Shown: positions 52,165-60,209 of the stretch, one piece after another
Layout of the letters: every line of letters begins with the position of its first letter
Numbering within the stretch: position 1 is the stretch's first letter
Origin: Alkalidesulfovibrio alkalitolerans DSM 16529
GTDB lineage: Bacteria > Desulfobacterota > Desulfovibrionia > Desulfovibrionales > Desulfovibrionaceae
Reading direction: 5' to 3'
Assembly: GCF_000422245.1 (NCBI RefSeq)
Contig: NZ_ATHI01000005.1
Location: 1 to 64,000 of the forward strand
DNA: 64,000 nt
Notes under the pieces: generated by a model
What the model saw: only the letters and a program-made list of their open reading frames with translations
The model's database searches: none
What the model was told of the DNA's origin: nothing
Position numbers and translations under genes: made by a program

Positions 52165-53076
52165 TCAGCGCGTCAGCATATCCAGATAATCCAGCTCCAT
52201 CGCCACCATCTCGGCGTCGTCCTTCCTGAGCCACTCGGCCAGCCAGCCGAAGCGGCCCGCAGCCACGGCCGGGCGCAGGAGCGGTGCGAGATCGGACGAA
52301 AGAAGGCCTGTCGCTTCAAGACGACGGAGCATGGCCGCGCCCGCGCCGCGGGAGAACGTCCGAGGATTCTCGATGCCCAGGCAACCAAGGGTGTTGGCCA
52401 CGTCGTAGAGGGCATGCTTGAAGCCCGCGAATTCCCAGTCGATGACCAAGAGGATGCGCCCCTGCCGCCAGAGGGCGTTCATGGGATGCAGGTCGCCATG
52501 GCACAGGACGCGCGGCAGGCTCGGCTCCAGATCCAGGAACGGCCGGATGCGGGCGGCGAGCGCGGCGGCGCGGGCATGAACGTCCGGCGCGTGCCGCTGC
52601 ATGTCGGCCAAAAGCTTCTCGACATAGGGCGCAAGGAAAAAATCGTCGATCCCGGCCGGGATGCCGCCCTGCGCACCGGCCAGTTGAGCGGCGCTGCGAA
52701 GCCCGACAAGAAAATCCGCCAGTTCCTCGCCCGGCCCATCCTCCTCCGTGTAGTCCGGCGCGGCGAGCCCTTCGCCAGCCCCATAAGGCGCAAGCTGCCA
52801 TGCCCCGCCGTCTTCGTCGCGGTGGACGAAGCCGCCCGCGCATGGCCTGTACGCGCAGGCTCGCGTCAACCCGGCCGTTGCGAGCCCGGCCAGCAGCCGC
52901 CCCAGCACCTCGCGCCGCGCCGCCTGCCCGGCGTCGATGCACTCCAGCACCCACAGCCCGCCGTCCGCGTCCTGCACCACCCGCCGTGCAATGCAGCGCT
53001 CCGGGCTGCCGGGGATGGCGAGGTCGGGGCGCTCGCGGGCAAGCGAAAGACTCCAGGGACAAAGCGGGTCGGTCAT
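52165..53076 (-). CDS. Aminoglycoside phosphotransferase-family (APH-like) protein
   Basis: This 303-residue protein has the APH kinase core: VLCHGDLHPMNALW (catalytic HGDxxxxN) and LLVIDWEFAGFKHALYDVANTL (metal-binding IDxE). N-terminal lobe residues are poorly conserved. Many members phosphorylate choline, homoserine or other small molecules and are not resistance genes, and no resistance context is seen here. ATG 53076 has only a weak ribosome site. The hairpin at 53109-53126 and palindrome copy E lie upstream. Confidence 0.75.
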   Translation of the reverse strand: MTDPLCPWSLSLARERPDLAIPGSPERCIARRVVQDADGGLWVLECIDAGQAARREVLGRLLAGLATAGLTRACAYRPCAGGFVHRDEDGGAWQLAPYGAGEGLAAPDYTEEDGPGEELADFLVGLRSAAQLAGAQGGIPAGIDDFFLAPYVEKLLADMQRHAPDVHARAAALAARIRPFLDLEPSLPRVLCHGDLHPMNALWRQGRILLVIDWEFAGFKHALYDVANTLGCLGIENPRTFSRGAGAAMLRRLEATGLLSSDLAPLLRPAVAAGRFGWLAEWLRKDDAEMVAMELDYLDMLTR

Positions 53077-53108
53077 GCAGCAGTCTCGTATTCTTGGGGA
53101 AAACAACG

Positions 53109-53126
53109 GGGGGCCGCACGGCCCCC
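53109..53126. repeat. Left GC hairpin flanking palindrome copy E
   Basis: GGGGGCCGCACGGCCCCC is a perfect eight-base hairpin with a two-base loop. The reverse complement of this 18-mer equals the sequence at 53277-53294. Confidence 0.6.
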
Positions 53127-53151
53127 GAGATCGTTGACAAACCTCTTTTTC

Positions 53152-53275
53152 CAGGCTGTTCAAAAAGGCCCAGATGCAAGGCGCAAGGAAAGCTCAAGGC
53201 CGACGCGTATTTGTAATACGCGAGGATTTGAGCTTTTCGCAGCAACGCAGCAGATGGGATTTTTTCAACAGCCTG
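53152..53275. repeat. Dispersed palindromic element, copy E
   Basis: The outer arms CAGGCTGTTC (from 53152) and TTTTTCAACAGCCTG (53261-53275) are inverted with one mismatch in the inner part. Inside, AAGCTCAAGGCCGACG, a CGCGTAT-loop-ATACGCG hairpin and TTTGAGCTTTT are followed by GCAACGCAGCAGATGGG, the same order as copies A and C. It sits between two copies of a GC hairpin (53109-53126 and 53277-53294). Confidence 0.8.
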
Positions 53276-53276
53276 C

Positions 53277-53294
53277 GGGGGCCGTGCGGCCCCC
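53277..53294. repeat. Right GC hairpin flanking palindrome copy E
   Basis: GGGGGCCGTGCGGCCCCC, the reverse complement of the left copy at 53109-53126. It directly follows copy E and may terminate the minus-strand gene at 53320. Confidence 0.6.
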
Positions 53295-53319
53295 GTGTCG
53301 GTTCAAAACACTCGCTCGC

Positions 53320-53679
53320 TCAGCACTCTTCCTTCGCGATGGTCCGGCGCAGCCACTCCTTGATCTCCTCGGTGGGCTCCAGAATGCCGCGCACGCGGCC
53401 GCGCTCGGCATGAAAGCCCGCAAGCAGGTTGTCGGGAAGCTGCTTCTCGCACAGCGACTCGCTGCCCCACTTGTTCATCTTCATGAGCACGGCCTTGGGA
53501 CGCTCGCCCCAGGTGTCGATGACGAAATAGATCGAGTATTCATCGGACAAAGTGACCGGACGGCGCAGGTCGTCGCGGTAGTTGTTGTTGCCCCACTCCA
53601 GGTAGCGGGTCACCGCATCCTCCTGGATCATGTCCCAGTCCACCTCGTCCAGCCAGGTCTTGCAGTTGCTCTCGGTCAT
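53320..53679 (-). CDS. DVU0772-family-like hypothetical protein
   Basis: This 119-residue acidic, soluble protein starts at ATG 53679 with GGAGGG upstream. Its middle (DAVTRYLEWGNNNYRDDLRRP, then YSIYFVIDTWGERP) resembles a small conserved protein of Desulfovibrio species that I recall as the DVU0772 family. The function is unknown. It is followed by a hairpin repeat and copy E. Recognition is from memory of the pattern and is moderate. Confidence 0.6.
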   Translation of the reverse strand: MTESNCKTWLDEVDWDMIQEDAVTRYLEWGNNNYRDDLRRPVTLSDEYSIYFVIDTWGERPKAVLMKMNKWGSESLCEKQLPDNLLAGFHAERGRVRGILEPTEEIKEWLRRTIAKEEC

Positions 53680-53767
53680 GCGTCCCTCCGGATGATTTTC
53701 GCTGCGTAGGACAAACTCTACGCCGGATCGCCCGCCTTGGGCAAGTCTCGACAGCAACATGGCGATG

Positions 53768-55111
53768 TCAGGACGTTTTTTTTGCCCCGAACAGCGCAAC
53801 CTGGAAATCGGTCAGGCGCTTCACGCCCTTCTTGCCCGAGCCAGGATGAAGGATCGGGCCGTAGCCCAGGCGCGAAGCCTGCTTGAACCTGATTTCGTGC
53901 CCCTGACAGGGCCTGATCTGGCCGTTCAGGTCCACCTCGCCCCAGAAGACCGCGCTCTCGGGTAGCGGAACGTCGTAGAACGACGAGAGCACCGCCGCCA
54001 CGAGGCCGAGATCCAGCCCCGGCTCGGCAAGCTGCAAGCCGCCGCCGATCTTGGCGTAGATGTCCAACTGGCCGAAGTTGAGCCGCAGGTGCTTCTCCAT
54101 GACCGCCAGAAGGAGATGCAGCCGGTTGGGCGGAAAGCCCATGGCCGCGCGGCGCGGGATGGACAGAAAGCTCTGGCTGACCAGCGCCTGCACCTCCACG
54201 GCAAACGGCTTTTGCCCGTCCATGGCCATGACCACGGCCGCGCCCGAGAGCGAGGGGTCGCGCGCGCCCAGAAAGAACGTGGAGGGATCGGGAACGATCT
54301 CAAGCCCCTGCTCGGCCATGGTGAAGACGATCAGTTCGTCCGAGGGGCCGAAGCGGTTCTTGAGCACGCGCAGGATGCGGAAGATGTGGCGGCGGTCGCC
54401 TTCGAGGTAGAGCACGGTATCGACCATGTGCTCCATGAGTTTTGGCCCAGCGATCTGGCCTTCCTTGGTCACGTGGCCCACAAGTGTGAGCGCCGCGCCG
54501 CACTTGCGGGCCTCCTCGACAAGCTGCGCGGACACCGCCCGCACCTGCGAGACGCTGCCCGGCAGACCGTCTGCCAGCGACGAGGCCAGGGTCTGCACCG
54601 AGTCGATGACCACGAGCACGGGCTTTTCCGCGCGCATGGCGGCCATGGCCTCGTCCGCGCTGTTGCTGGCCATGGCCAGGAGCGTAGGCGCGAGCACGTC
54701 CAGGCGCTCGGCGCGGCTCTTCAACTGCGGCAGGGATTCCTCGCCCGTGACGTAGAGCACGCGCTCGCCCTGCGCGGCCAGAAGCCCGCAAAGCTGCAAC
54801 AGAAACGTGGACTTGCCGATGCCTGGCTCGCCGCCCAGAAGCAGCGCCGCGCCCGGCACAAGGCCCTTGCCCAGGAAACGGTCGAGTTCGGAAAGGCCGG
54901 TGGGCCGCGCGGCGTGCGGCGTGGCGTCGAGTTCGGCCAGGGAGACGGCCTTGCCCGCGCCCGACACGGCCGCCGCGCCCGAGGATCTGGAGGCCAGGGC
55001 CTGCACCTCCTCGCTCAGGCAGTTCCATTCCTTGCAGGCGGGACATTGCCCGGCCCAGCGCGGGCTTTGGGCTCCGCAGGCGGAGCAGACGTAGACGGTG
55101 CGCGCCTTCAT
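53768..55111 (-). CDS. radA: DNA repair protein RadA
   Basis: This 447-residue protein has the RadA order: an N-terminal C4 zinc finger (VCSACGAQSPRWAGQCPACK), Walker A GGEPGIGKST, the RadA-specific KNRFG motif (LKNRFGPSDE) and a Lon-like C-terminal domain (residues about 270-440, with AEPGLDLGLVAAVLSS). It helps branch migration in recombinational repair. ATG 55111 is preceded by GAGGGG with short spacing. It converges with nothing; the DUF3426 gene lies upstream on the same strand. Confidence 0.95.
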   Translation of the reverse strand: MKARTVYVCSACGAQSPRWAGQCPACKEWNCLSEEVQALASRSSGAAAVSGAGKAVSLAELDATPHAARPTGLSELDRFLGKGLVPGAALLLGGEPGIGKSTFLLQLCGLLAAQGERVLYVTGEESLPQLKSRAERLDVLAPTLLAMASNSADEAMAAMRAEKPVLVVIDSVQTLASSLADGLPGSVSQVRAVSAQLVEEARKCGAALTLVGHVTKEGQIAGPKLMEHMVDTVLYLEGDRRHIFRILRVLKNRFGPSDELIVFTMAEQGLEIVPDPSTFFLGARDPSLSGAAVVMAMDGQKPFAVEVQALVSQSFLSIPRRAAMGFPPNRLHLLLAVMEKHLRLNFGQLDIYAKIGGGLQLAEPGLDLGLVAAVLSSFYDVPLPESAVFWGEVDLNGQIRPCQGHEIRFKQASRLGYGPILHPGSGKKGVKRLTDFQVALFGAKKTS

Positions 55112-55160
55112 CCACCCCTCATACGCGAGGGTGGCAACAGCCCGGCGTCGCGAGGCATCT

Positions 55161-55997
55161 CTACCGGCTCGCGCCCGCCCGCTGGGCGTCGATGACCTTG
55201 ACGCCGAACTCGACCACGTCCTCGGGCGGCTCGAAAAAGACGAGCATGAACGGCGTGCCCGCGCCCGTCTCCAGATTGGTGTTGTTGTTGAGCACGCCCA
55301 TTTCGTTGTCCAGGGCGGCCTCGATCTCGGTACGCGAGAGCACCTGAAGCTGGAAATAGGAGAGGATGTTCCCGCACAGGGCCTGGCGCGTGACGAGGGG
55401 CTGGCCTTTGGCGTCGAAGAGCGTGGCCTCGATCTTGATGAAGTCACGGGGCCGCTCGAACTGATTCACGGCCTTGCCCTCGATGACGAAGAGTTGCCCG
55501 GCTTTCTCGTTGTTCACGTAATACTGGCGGACGTTTTCGAGGACGATGAATTTGACCGGCGACTCCTGAGCGGCCTGGTCCCCAGGCTCGCCGACCTGGA
55601 AAAGCGGCTCCAGGAGCCCGGAATAGTAAAGTCCCGCCCCACCGCCCACGAGAACGAGCAACGCCATGGCCATGAGCAGAATCCGCTTCTTGGCGGCGGC
55701 TCCGGGACCCTTTCGCGGCTTCTTCTCGGGTTTGCCGATGTCCAGGGAGAAATCAGTCTCGTCGTCATCGGTTTTGAACTCGAATTCGTCGTCCCGGCTC
55801 CCCTTGCCCCGGGAGGACGGCGCGCCGAGATCGTCGTCGTCGATGCCGAGAAGGTCGCCCAGGTCGTCGTCATCCGCACCCGGCGACACGGGAAAGACAT
55901 GGCTGCACTGCGTGCAGCGCACCTTGGTCCCGCCCGCCGGGATCTTGTCTTCGGGGAGGTTGTACTTGGCGCGGCAGTTCGGACATTCGACGATCAT
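55161..55997 (-). CDS. MJ0042-type zinc ribbon and DUF3426 protein
   Basis: This 278-residue protein starts with an MJ0042 zinc ribbon (VECPNCRAKYNLPEDKIP, then VRCTQCSHVF). A poly-Asp linker follows (residues about 40-90), then a basic stretch and one membrane segment (ILLMAMALLVLVGGGAGLYY). The C-terminal DUF3426 domain (about 145-275) would lie in the periplasm: FIVLENVRQYYVNNEKAGQ and FVIEGKAVNQFERPRDF. The cytoplasmic ribbon, membrane and periplasmic layout suggests signal transmission or envelope assembly. The function is unknown. Confidence 0.85.
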   Translation of the reverse strand: MIVECPNCRAKYNLPEDKIPAGGTKVRCTQCSHVFPVSPGADDDDLGDLLGIDDDDLGAPSSRGKGSRDDEFEFKTDDDETDFSLDIGKPEKKPRKGPGAAAKKRILLMAMALLVLVGGGAGLYYSGLLEPLFQVGEPGDQAAQESPVKFIVLENVRQYYVNNEKAGQLFVIEGKAVNQFERPRDFIKIEATLFDAKGQPLVTRQALCGNILSYFQLQVLSRTEIEAALDNEMGVLNNNTNLETGAGTPFMLVFFEPPEDVVEFGVKVIDAQRAGASR

Positions 55998-56027
55998 ACG
56001 TTTCCCTTGGTTCCAGACGATCGCGGC

Positions 56028-56564
56028 CTAGTTCGTGAAAATCACCTCGGCCACATGGGGCAACTCGCGATACCGTTCGGCATAATCCATGCCGTACCCC
56101 ACGACAAAGCCTTCATTCAGGGTAAAACCGGGAAAGTCAACAGTCACCGCCGCCTCCCGGCGCTCGTGCTTGTCGATGAGCGCGGCCAGGGCCACGGAGC
56201 GGGGCTTGCGGCTCGAAAGTACTTTCAAAAGATATTCCATGGACTTGCCGCTATCGACGATATCCTCGACCACAAGCACGTGCTTATCCTCCACGGACAC
56301 GTCCATGTCCTTGCGGAAGACGACGCGCCCCGTGCTGCTCGTTCCGCCCGCGTAGCTGGCAAGCTGAAGGTAGTCGAGTTCCGGGCCGCAGGTCAGACGG
56401 CGCACCAAGTCGGCGAAGAAGAGCGTGGCCCCTTTCAGGACGCAGACCGCCACCAACGGCTCGCCCATGTAGCGCTCGCTGATGGTCCGGCCGAGTTCGG
56501 CCACGCGGCGGGCTATGGCTTCGGCCGGAATCACCGAGCGAAGCATGTGCGGCGGCAGGTTCAT
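56028..56564 (-). CDS. hpt: Hypoxanthine phosphoribosyltransferase
   Basis: This 178-residue protein has the PRPP-binding motif VLVVEDIVDSGKSM, VAVCVLKGATLFFADL and FVVGYGMDYAERYRELP, as in bacterial Hpt. It converts hypoxanthine or guanine with PRPP to IMP or GMP. It overlaps the acetyltransferase gene by four bases (ATGA), so it ends a tightly coupled three-gene set on the minus strand. Confidence 0.95.
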   Translation of the reverse strand: MNLPPHMLRSVIPAEAIARRVAELGRTISERYMGEPLVAVCVLKGATLFFADLVRRLTCGPELDYLQLASYAGGTSSTGRVVFRKDMDVSVEDKHVLVVEDIVDSGKSMEYLLKVLSSRKPRSVALAALIDKHERREAAVTVDFPGFTLNEGFVVGYGMDYAERYRELPHVAEVIFTN

Positions 56565-57031
56565 GCGACGGCCTCCACCTTGATGAGCATGGCCGTCTCA
56601 TCGCATTCCGGAAACTTCGGGCAGTTCAGGCAATCGGTCCAGACCTTCTGCGGCAGGTCGTTCTTCTCCACCTGCGCAAATCCCATGTGGCCGAAGAAGC
56701 CCACCTCGTAGGTCAGGGCGAAGACCCTGGAGAGCCCCAGTTCGCGCGCCTCGTCCAGGCAGGCCGTAACCAGCGTGCGACCAAGTCCCTGGCCACGCCT
56801 GTCCTCGGCCACGGCCAGGGAGCGGATCTCGGCCAGGTCCTCCCAGCAGATGGACAAGGCGCAGCAGCCCATAAGCCCGCCAGCCTCGTCCTCGACCACG
56901 TAAAAGTCGCGGATGCTGCCGTAAATGCGCGAGAGCGAACGGGCCAGAAGCTGGCCGCGCTGCGCGCAGTCGAAGAGCAGCTTATGGATGTACTTGACGT
57001 CGCCCATGCGGGCCTTGCGGATCGCGCTCAT
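56561..57031 (-). CDS. GNAT acetyltransferase, short ArgA-like, with cysteine-rich end
   Basis: This 156-residue GNAT protein shows the acetyl-CoA loop (VAEDRRGQGLGRTLV). The C-terminal tail CLNCPKFPECDETAM, with three cysteines, matches the short N-acetylglutamate synthase form found in Desulfovibrio and Geobacter relatives. If so it makes N-acetylglutamate for arginine synthesis. The cysteines may bind metal. The start ATG 57031 overlaps the upstream stop (ATGA), behind AAGAAGG. It is the middle gene of the tlpA-acetyltransferase-hpt set. Confidence 0.78.
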   Translation of the reverse strand: MSAIRKARMGDVKYIHKLLFDCAQRGQLLARSLSRIYGSIRDFYVVEDEAGGLMGCCALSICWEDLAEIRSLAVAEDRRGQGLGRTLVTACLDEARELGLSRVFALTYEVGFFGHMGFAQVEKNDLPQKVWTDCLNCPKFPECDETAMLIKVEAVA

Positions 57032-57534
57032 TGAGCGGCCTTCTTGGCCATCACCTCGGCCACGGCGCGGCGAAGCGCCTCGGGCTCGAGATATCCGTCG
57101 TGCGCGAAGGCCTGCCGGCCGTTGACGTCGTAGATCACGGTGCGCGGCACGCCCGTGACGCGAAAGCCGGTCATCACGTCGGGGCCGCCGTGGAAGACGT
57201 CGTAGTTGAGCGGCCGCCGCTCCAGAAAGCGCTGCAAGGGCGCCACGTCCTCGTCCAGCGAGATGCCGAGCATGGCTAGGCTGTCTTCGTCGAATTCCTC
57301 GCGCAGCTTCATCAGGTGCGGGATTTCCATGATGCACGGCGGGCACCATGTGGCCCAGAAATTGACGAGCACCGGTTTGCCGTTGTTCTCGGCCACGGCC
57401 TTGAGCACGCCCTGATAGGTGATGGGCGTGTAGGCGGGCGCCTTGTTCCCGGCTGGCTCGGTTTGCGCGGCGTTGAGACCGACGGCCGAAAACGCGACGA
57501 GCAGGCAAAAGACGATGAAGATACGATGAAGCAT
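57028..57534 (-). CDS. TlpA/ResA-family thiol-disulfide protein
   Basis: This 168-residue protein has a signal peptide (MLHRIFIVFCLLVAFSAVGL) and a thioredoxin fold with WCPPC (Cys64, Cys67) in VNFWATWCPPCIMEIPHL. The cis-proline segment VTGVPRTVIYD is present. It probably reduces disulfides in the periplasm, as in cytochrome c maturation. ATG 57534 has GAGG five bases upstream and is preferred over a GTG at 57552. It overlaps the acetyltransferase gene. Confidence 0.92.
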   Translation of the reverse strand: MLHRIFIVFCLLVAFSAVGLNAAQTEPAGNKAPAYTPITYQGVLKAVAENNGKPVLVNFWATWCPPCIMEIPHLMKLREEFDEDSLAMLGISLDEDVAPLQRFLERRPLNYDVFHGGPDVMTGFRVTGVPRTVIYDVNGRQAFAHDGYLEPEALRRAVAEVMAKKAAQ

Positions 57535-57596
57535 GTGGACCTCGACAGACACGAATTATCAAAAACTATACGGCATCTGCGTGCAAATGACAAAGG

Positions 57597-59999
57597 CTAG
57601 GTCGAAAGTCGCTTGGCCAGCCGCACGGCCGAGACCGCGTCCGTGGAGAAGCCGTCCGCCCCGATGCGGTTGCAAAACGCCTCCGTGACCACGGCCCCGC
57701 CGATGATGACCTTGGCGGGCAGCCCCTCCTCGCGCACCAGCTTCACCGTGTCCTCCATGCGCACCATGGTCGTGGTCATGAGCGCGGAAAGGCCGATGAT
57801 GGCCGCGCCGTGGTTTTTGGCCGCGTCCACGATGGCCCGGGCCGGAACGTCCTTGCCCAGGTCGATGACCTGAAAACCGTGGTTCTTGAGCAGCAGGCAG
57901 ACGATGTTCTTGCCGATGTCGTGGATGTCGCCCTCCACGGTGGCCATGACGACCTTGGGACGCGCGGCTTCGGCCTGTCCGGCTTCGAGCAGCGGCTCCA
58001 GGCGCTCCATGGCCTTTTGCATGGTCTCGGCCGAGAGAAGGAGCTGCGGCAGGTAGTATTCCTTGCGCTCGTACTTCTCGCCGACCTCCATGATGCCGGG
58101 GATGAGTTCCTCGTTGACCAGGACGAAGGGATCGCGGCCCTTGGCCAGCTCGTCCTCGATCATGGGCAGGATCGCGTCTCGCGCCCCGGCCACCACGGCC
58201 TGGCGCGGCGTGGTCACTGCCCCGGCCCCGCCTCCGGAAACGGCCGCGCCGCCGCCCCCCTCCGAGGGCGTCCAGCCGGAATAGCCGACAATGAAGCGCG
58301 CGGCCTGCGGATCGCGGGCCAAAAGAACCTCGCCCGAGGCCAGGGTCTCGCGCAGCCTGGCAGAGGAAGGATTGGCGATGAACGAGGACAGCCCCGCACC
58401 CAAGGCCATGGCCAGGAAGGTGGAGTTGACCAGATCGCGCGCGGGCAGGCCGAAGGAGACGTTGGAAAGCCCCATGGTCGTGGCCAGGCCGTTTCGCGCG
58501 CACCAGCGCACGACATCGAGGCAGGCCTTGGCCGCCTCGGGCTTGGAGGACACGGTCAGGACCAGCGCGTCCACCACGATCAGGCGGCGCGGGATGCCGA
58601 AGGATTCGGCCTTGGCGAGCAGCTCCTCGACGACCGCGATGCGCTCGGCCGCGCTGACGGGCAGCTTCTTGCCCGTGAGCGGCAGGAGGATGAAGGGCGC
58701 GCCGAGTTTCCTGCACAGCGGCCCAAGGGCCTCCATGCGGCCGGGCTCGCCGGAGATGGAGTTGACCAGGGGCGAGCCGGGCGCGTCCCACAGGCAGGCG
58801 GCGATGGCCTCCTCCTTGGTGGAGTCGTGACACAGCGGCATGGGGAAACGGGACATCAGCGCGCGCGAAAGCTCGGGCAGAAGCTCTTCCTCGGCCACCA
58901 GCGGCGCGCCCACGTTCACGTCGAGCACGGCCGCGCCGAGTTCAGCCTGTTCGTGGGCCAGCATCTGGGCGTAGGTGAAATCGCCCGCCTGCAGCTCCTT
59001 GGTCAGCCGCTCCTTGCCCGTGGGGTTGATGCGCTCGCCGATGAGCGCGGCCGGATGATCGAGCCCCAGCGGCACGGACCGCGCGCGCGAGGTGAGCACG
59101 GTCAGGGCCGGGCGCTCGGGCGCGTTCGGCACGTAGGTCTTGGCGTCGAGCGCCGTGGCCAGGGCGCGGATGTGGTCGGGCGTGGTGCCGCAGCAGCCGC
59201 CCACGAGCTGCACGCCCGGCTCGTCGGCCAGGATCGCGGCCTGCGCGGCGAAATCGTCCGGCCCCAGGCGGAAGACGGTGCGGCCGTCCACCAGTTCGGG
59301 CAGCCCGGCGTTGGGCTGCACGTGCAGCGGGATATCCAGGCGCTCGCGCATAGCGCGGACCGTGGCCAGCATCTCCACGGGTCCGGCCGAGCAGTTCACG
59401 CCCACGACCTCCACGCCCAGGTTCTGCATGGTGTCCACGAAGGTGGTGGGCGGCGTGCCGGTCAGCGAGGCGTCGCCTTCGAAGGTCATGGAGAGGAGCA
59501 GCGGCAGGTCGCAGACCTCGCGCGCGGCCACGACCACGGCCTTGATCTCGGCGAGGTCGAAATGCGTCTCGGCTTTGACGAGGTCGCAGCCGCCCTCGAA
59601 AAGCCCCTTGATCTGGAGCGCGAAGATATCCACCATCTCGCGGAAGGAGAGCGGCCCGAGCGGCTTGGCGAAAAGGCCGGTGGGGCCGACGCTGCCCGCC
59701 ACGAAGGCATTGTCGCCCGCCACTTCGCGGGCGATCGCGGCCATGCGGCGGTTGAAGCCGCACACATCCACGCCGCTGCCGAGCTTGGGCTCGGAGCCGC
59801 CGAAGGTGTTGGTGGTCAGGACGCGCGCCCCGGCCGCGAGGTAGTCGGCGTGGCAGCCCCTCAGCACGTCGGGCCGATCGAGCGCCCACAGTTCGGGGGA
59901 AACGCCCGCGGGTAGCCCCCGGGCTTGCATGAGGGTGCCGTAGCCGCCATCGACGCAAAGGATGCGGCCGCTTGCAAGGGCCGCCCTGAAATCGGGCAC
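57597..59999 (-). CDS. metH: Cobalamin-dependent methionine synthase without activation domain
   Basis: This 800-residue protein has three of the four MetH modules. First comes a homocysteine-binding barrel with zinc ligands Cys203 in VNCSAGP and Cys269/Cys270 in GGCCGTT. A methyl-THF (pterin) barrel follows (about 310-570, GERINPTGKERLTKELQAGD), then a cap and B12-binding domain with VEGDIHDIGKNIV (cobalt-ligating His) and GLSALMTTTM. The SAM-binding reactivation domain (about 330 residues in E. coli) is missing, so reductive reactivation must come from another protein. It transfers a methyl group to homocysteine. I see no cobalamin riboswitch-like segment upstream. Confidence 0.95.
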   Translation of the reverse strand: MPDFRAALASGRILCVDGGYGTLMQARGLPAGVSPELWALDRPDVLRGCHADYLAAGARVLTTNTFGGSEPKLGSGVDVCGFNRRMAAIAREVAGDNAFVAGSVGPTGLFAKPLGPLSFREMVDIFALQIKGLFEGGCDLVKAETHFDLAEIKAVVVAAREVCDLPLLLSMTFEGDASLTGTPPTTFVDTMQNLGVEVVGVNCSAGPVEMLATVRAMRERLDIPLHVQPNAGLPELVDGRTVFRLGPDDFAAQAAILADEPGVQLVGGCCGTTPDHIRALATALDAKTYVPNAPERPALTVLTSRARSVPLGLDHPAALIGERINPTGKERLTKELQAGDFTYAQMLAHEQAELGAAVLDVNVGAPLVAEEELLPELSRALMSRFPMPLCHDSTKEEAIAACLWDAPGSPLVNSISGEPGRMEALGPLCRKLGAPFILLPLTGKKLPVSAAERIAVVEELLAKAESFGIPRRLIVVDALVLTVSSKPEAAKACLDVVRWCARNGLATTMGLSNVSFGLPARDLVNSTFLAMALGAGLSSFIANPSSARLRETLASGEVLLARDPQAARFIVGYSGWTPSEGGGGAAVSGGGAGAVTTPRQAVVAGARDAILPMIEDELAKGRDPFVLVNEELIPGIMEVGEKYERKEYYLPQLLLSAETMQKAMERLEPLLEAGQAEAARPKVVMATVEGDIHDIGKNIVCLLLKNHGFQVIDLGKDVPARAIVDAAKNHGAAIIGLSALMTTTMVRMEDTVKLVREEGLPAKVIIGGAVVTEAFCNRIGADGFSTDAVSAVRLAKRLST

Positions 60000-60127
60000 T
60001 TCAACAACTCCTGGGATGGCGTTTTCCGCGCCGACGGGCCGCCGGGGACGCCCCTCGCCCCGCCGACGGCGCGCGTCCGACGGCCGTTTCGCCTAGCGCG
60101 CGGGCCTGTCTCTCCTACTTAAAATCG

Positions 60128-60156
60128 TTGAAAGAGACAAATAAAAACTCTATATT
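60128..60156 (+). promoter_or_regulatory. Sigma-70-type promoter of rpoH
   Basis: TTGAAA (60128-60133), exactly 17 bases and TATATT (60151-60156), with AT-rich sequence around. It lies between divergent metH and rpoH, 54 bases before the GTG start. Confidence 0.7.
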
Positions 60157-60209
60157 CACAAATTCCACGACCAGTGCCCCTGGCCATAGCCCGTGCGTGG
60201 AGGAAGATC

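Noticed and set aside
60000-60127. Cobalamin riboswitch upstream of metH
   Set aside because: The region is short and GC-rich and has no recognisable B12-box arrangement.
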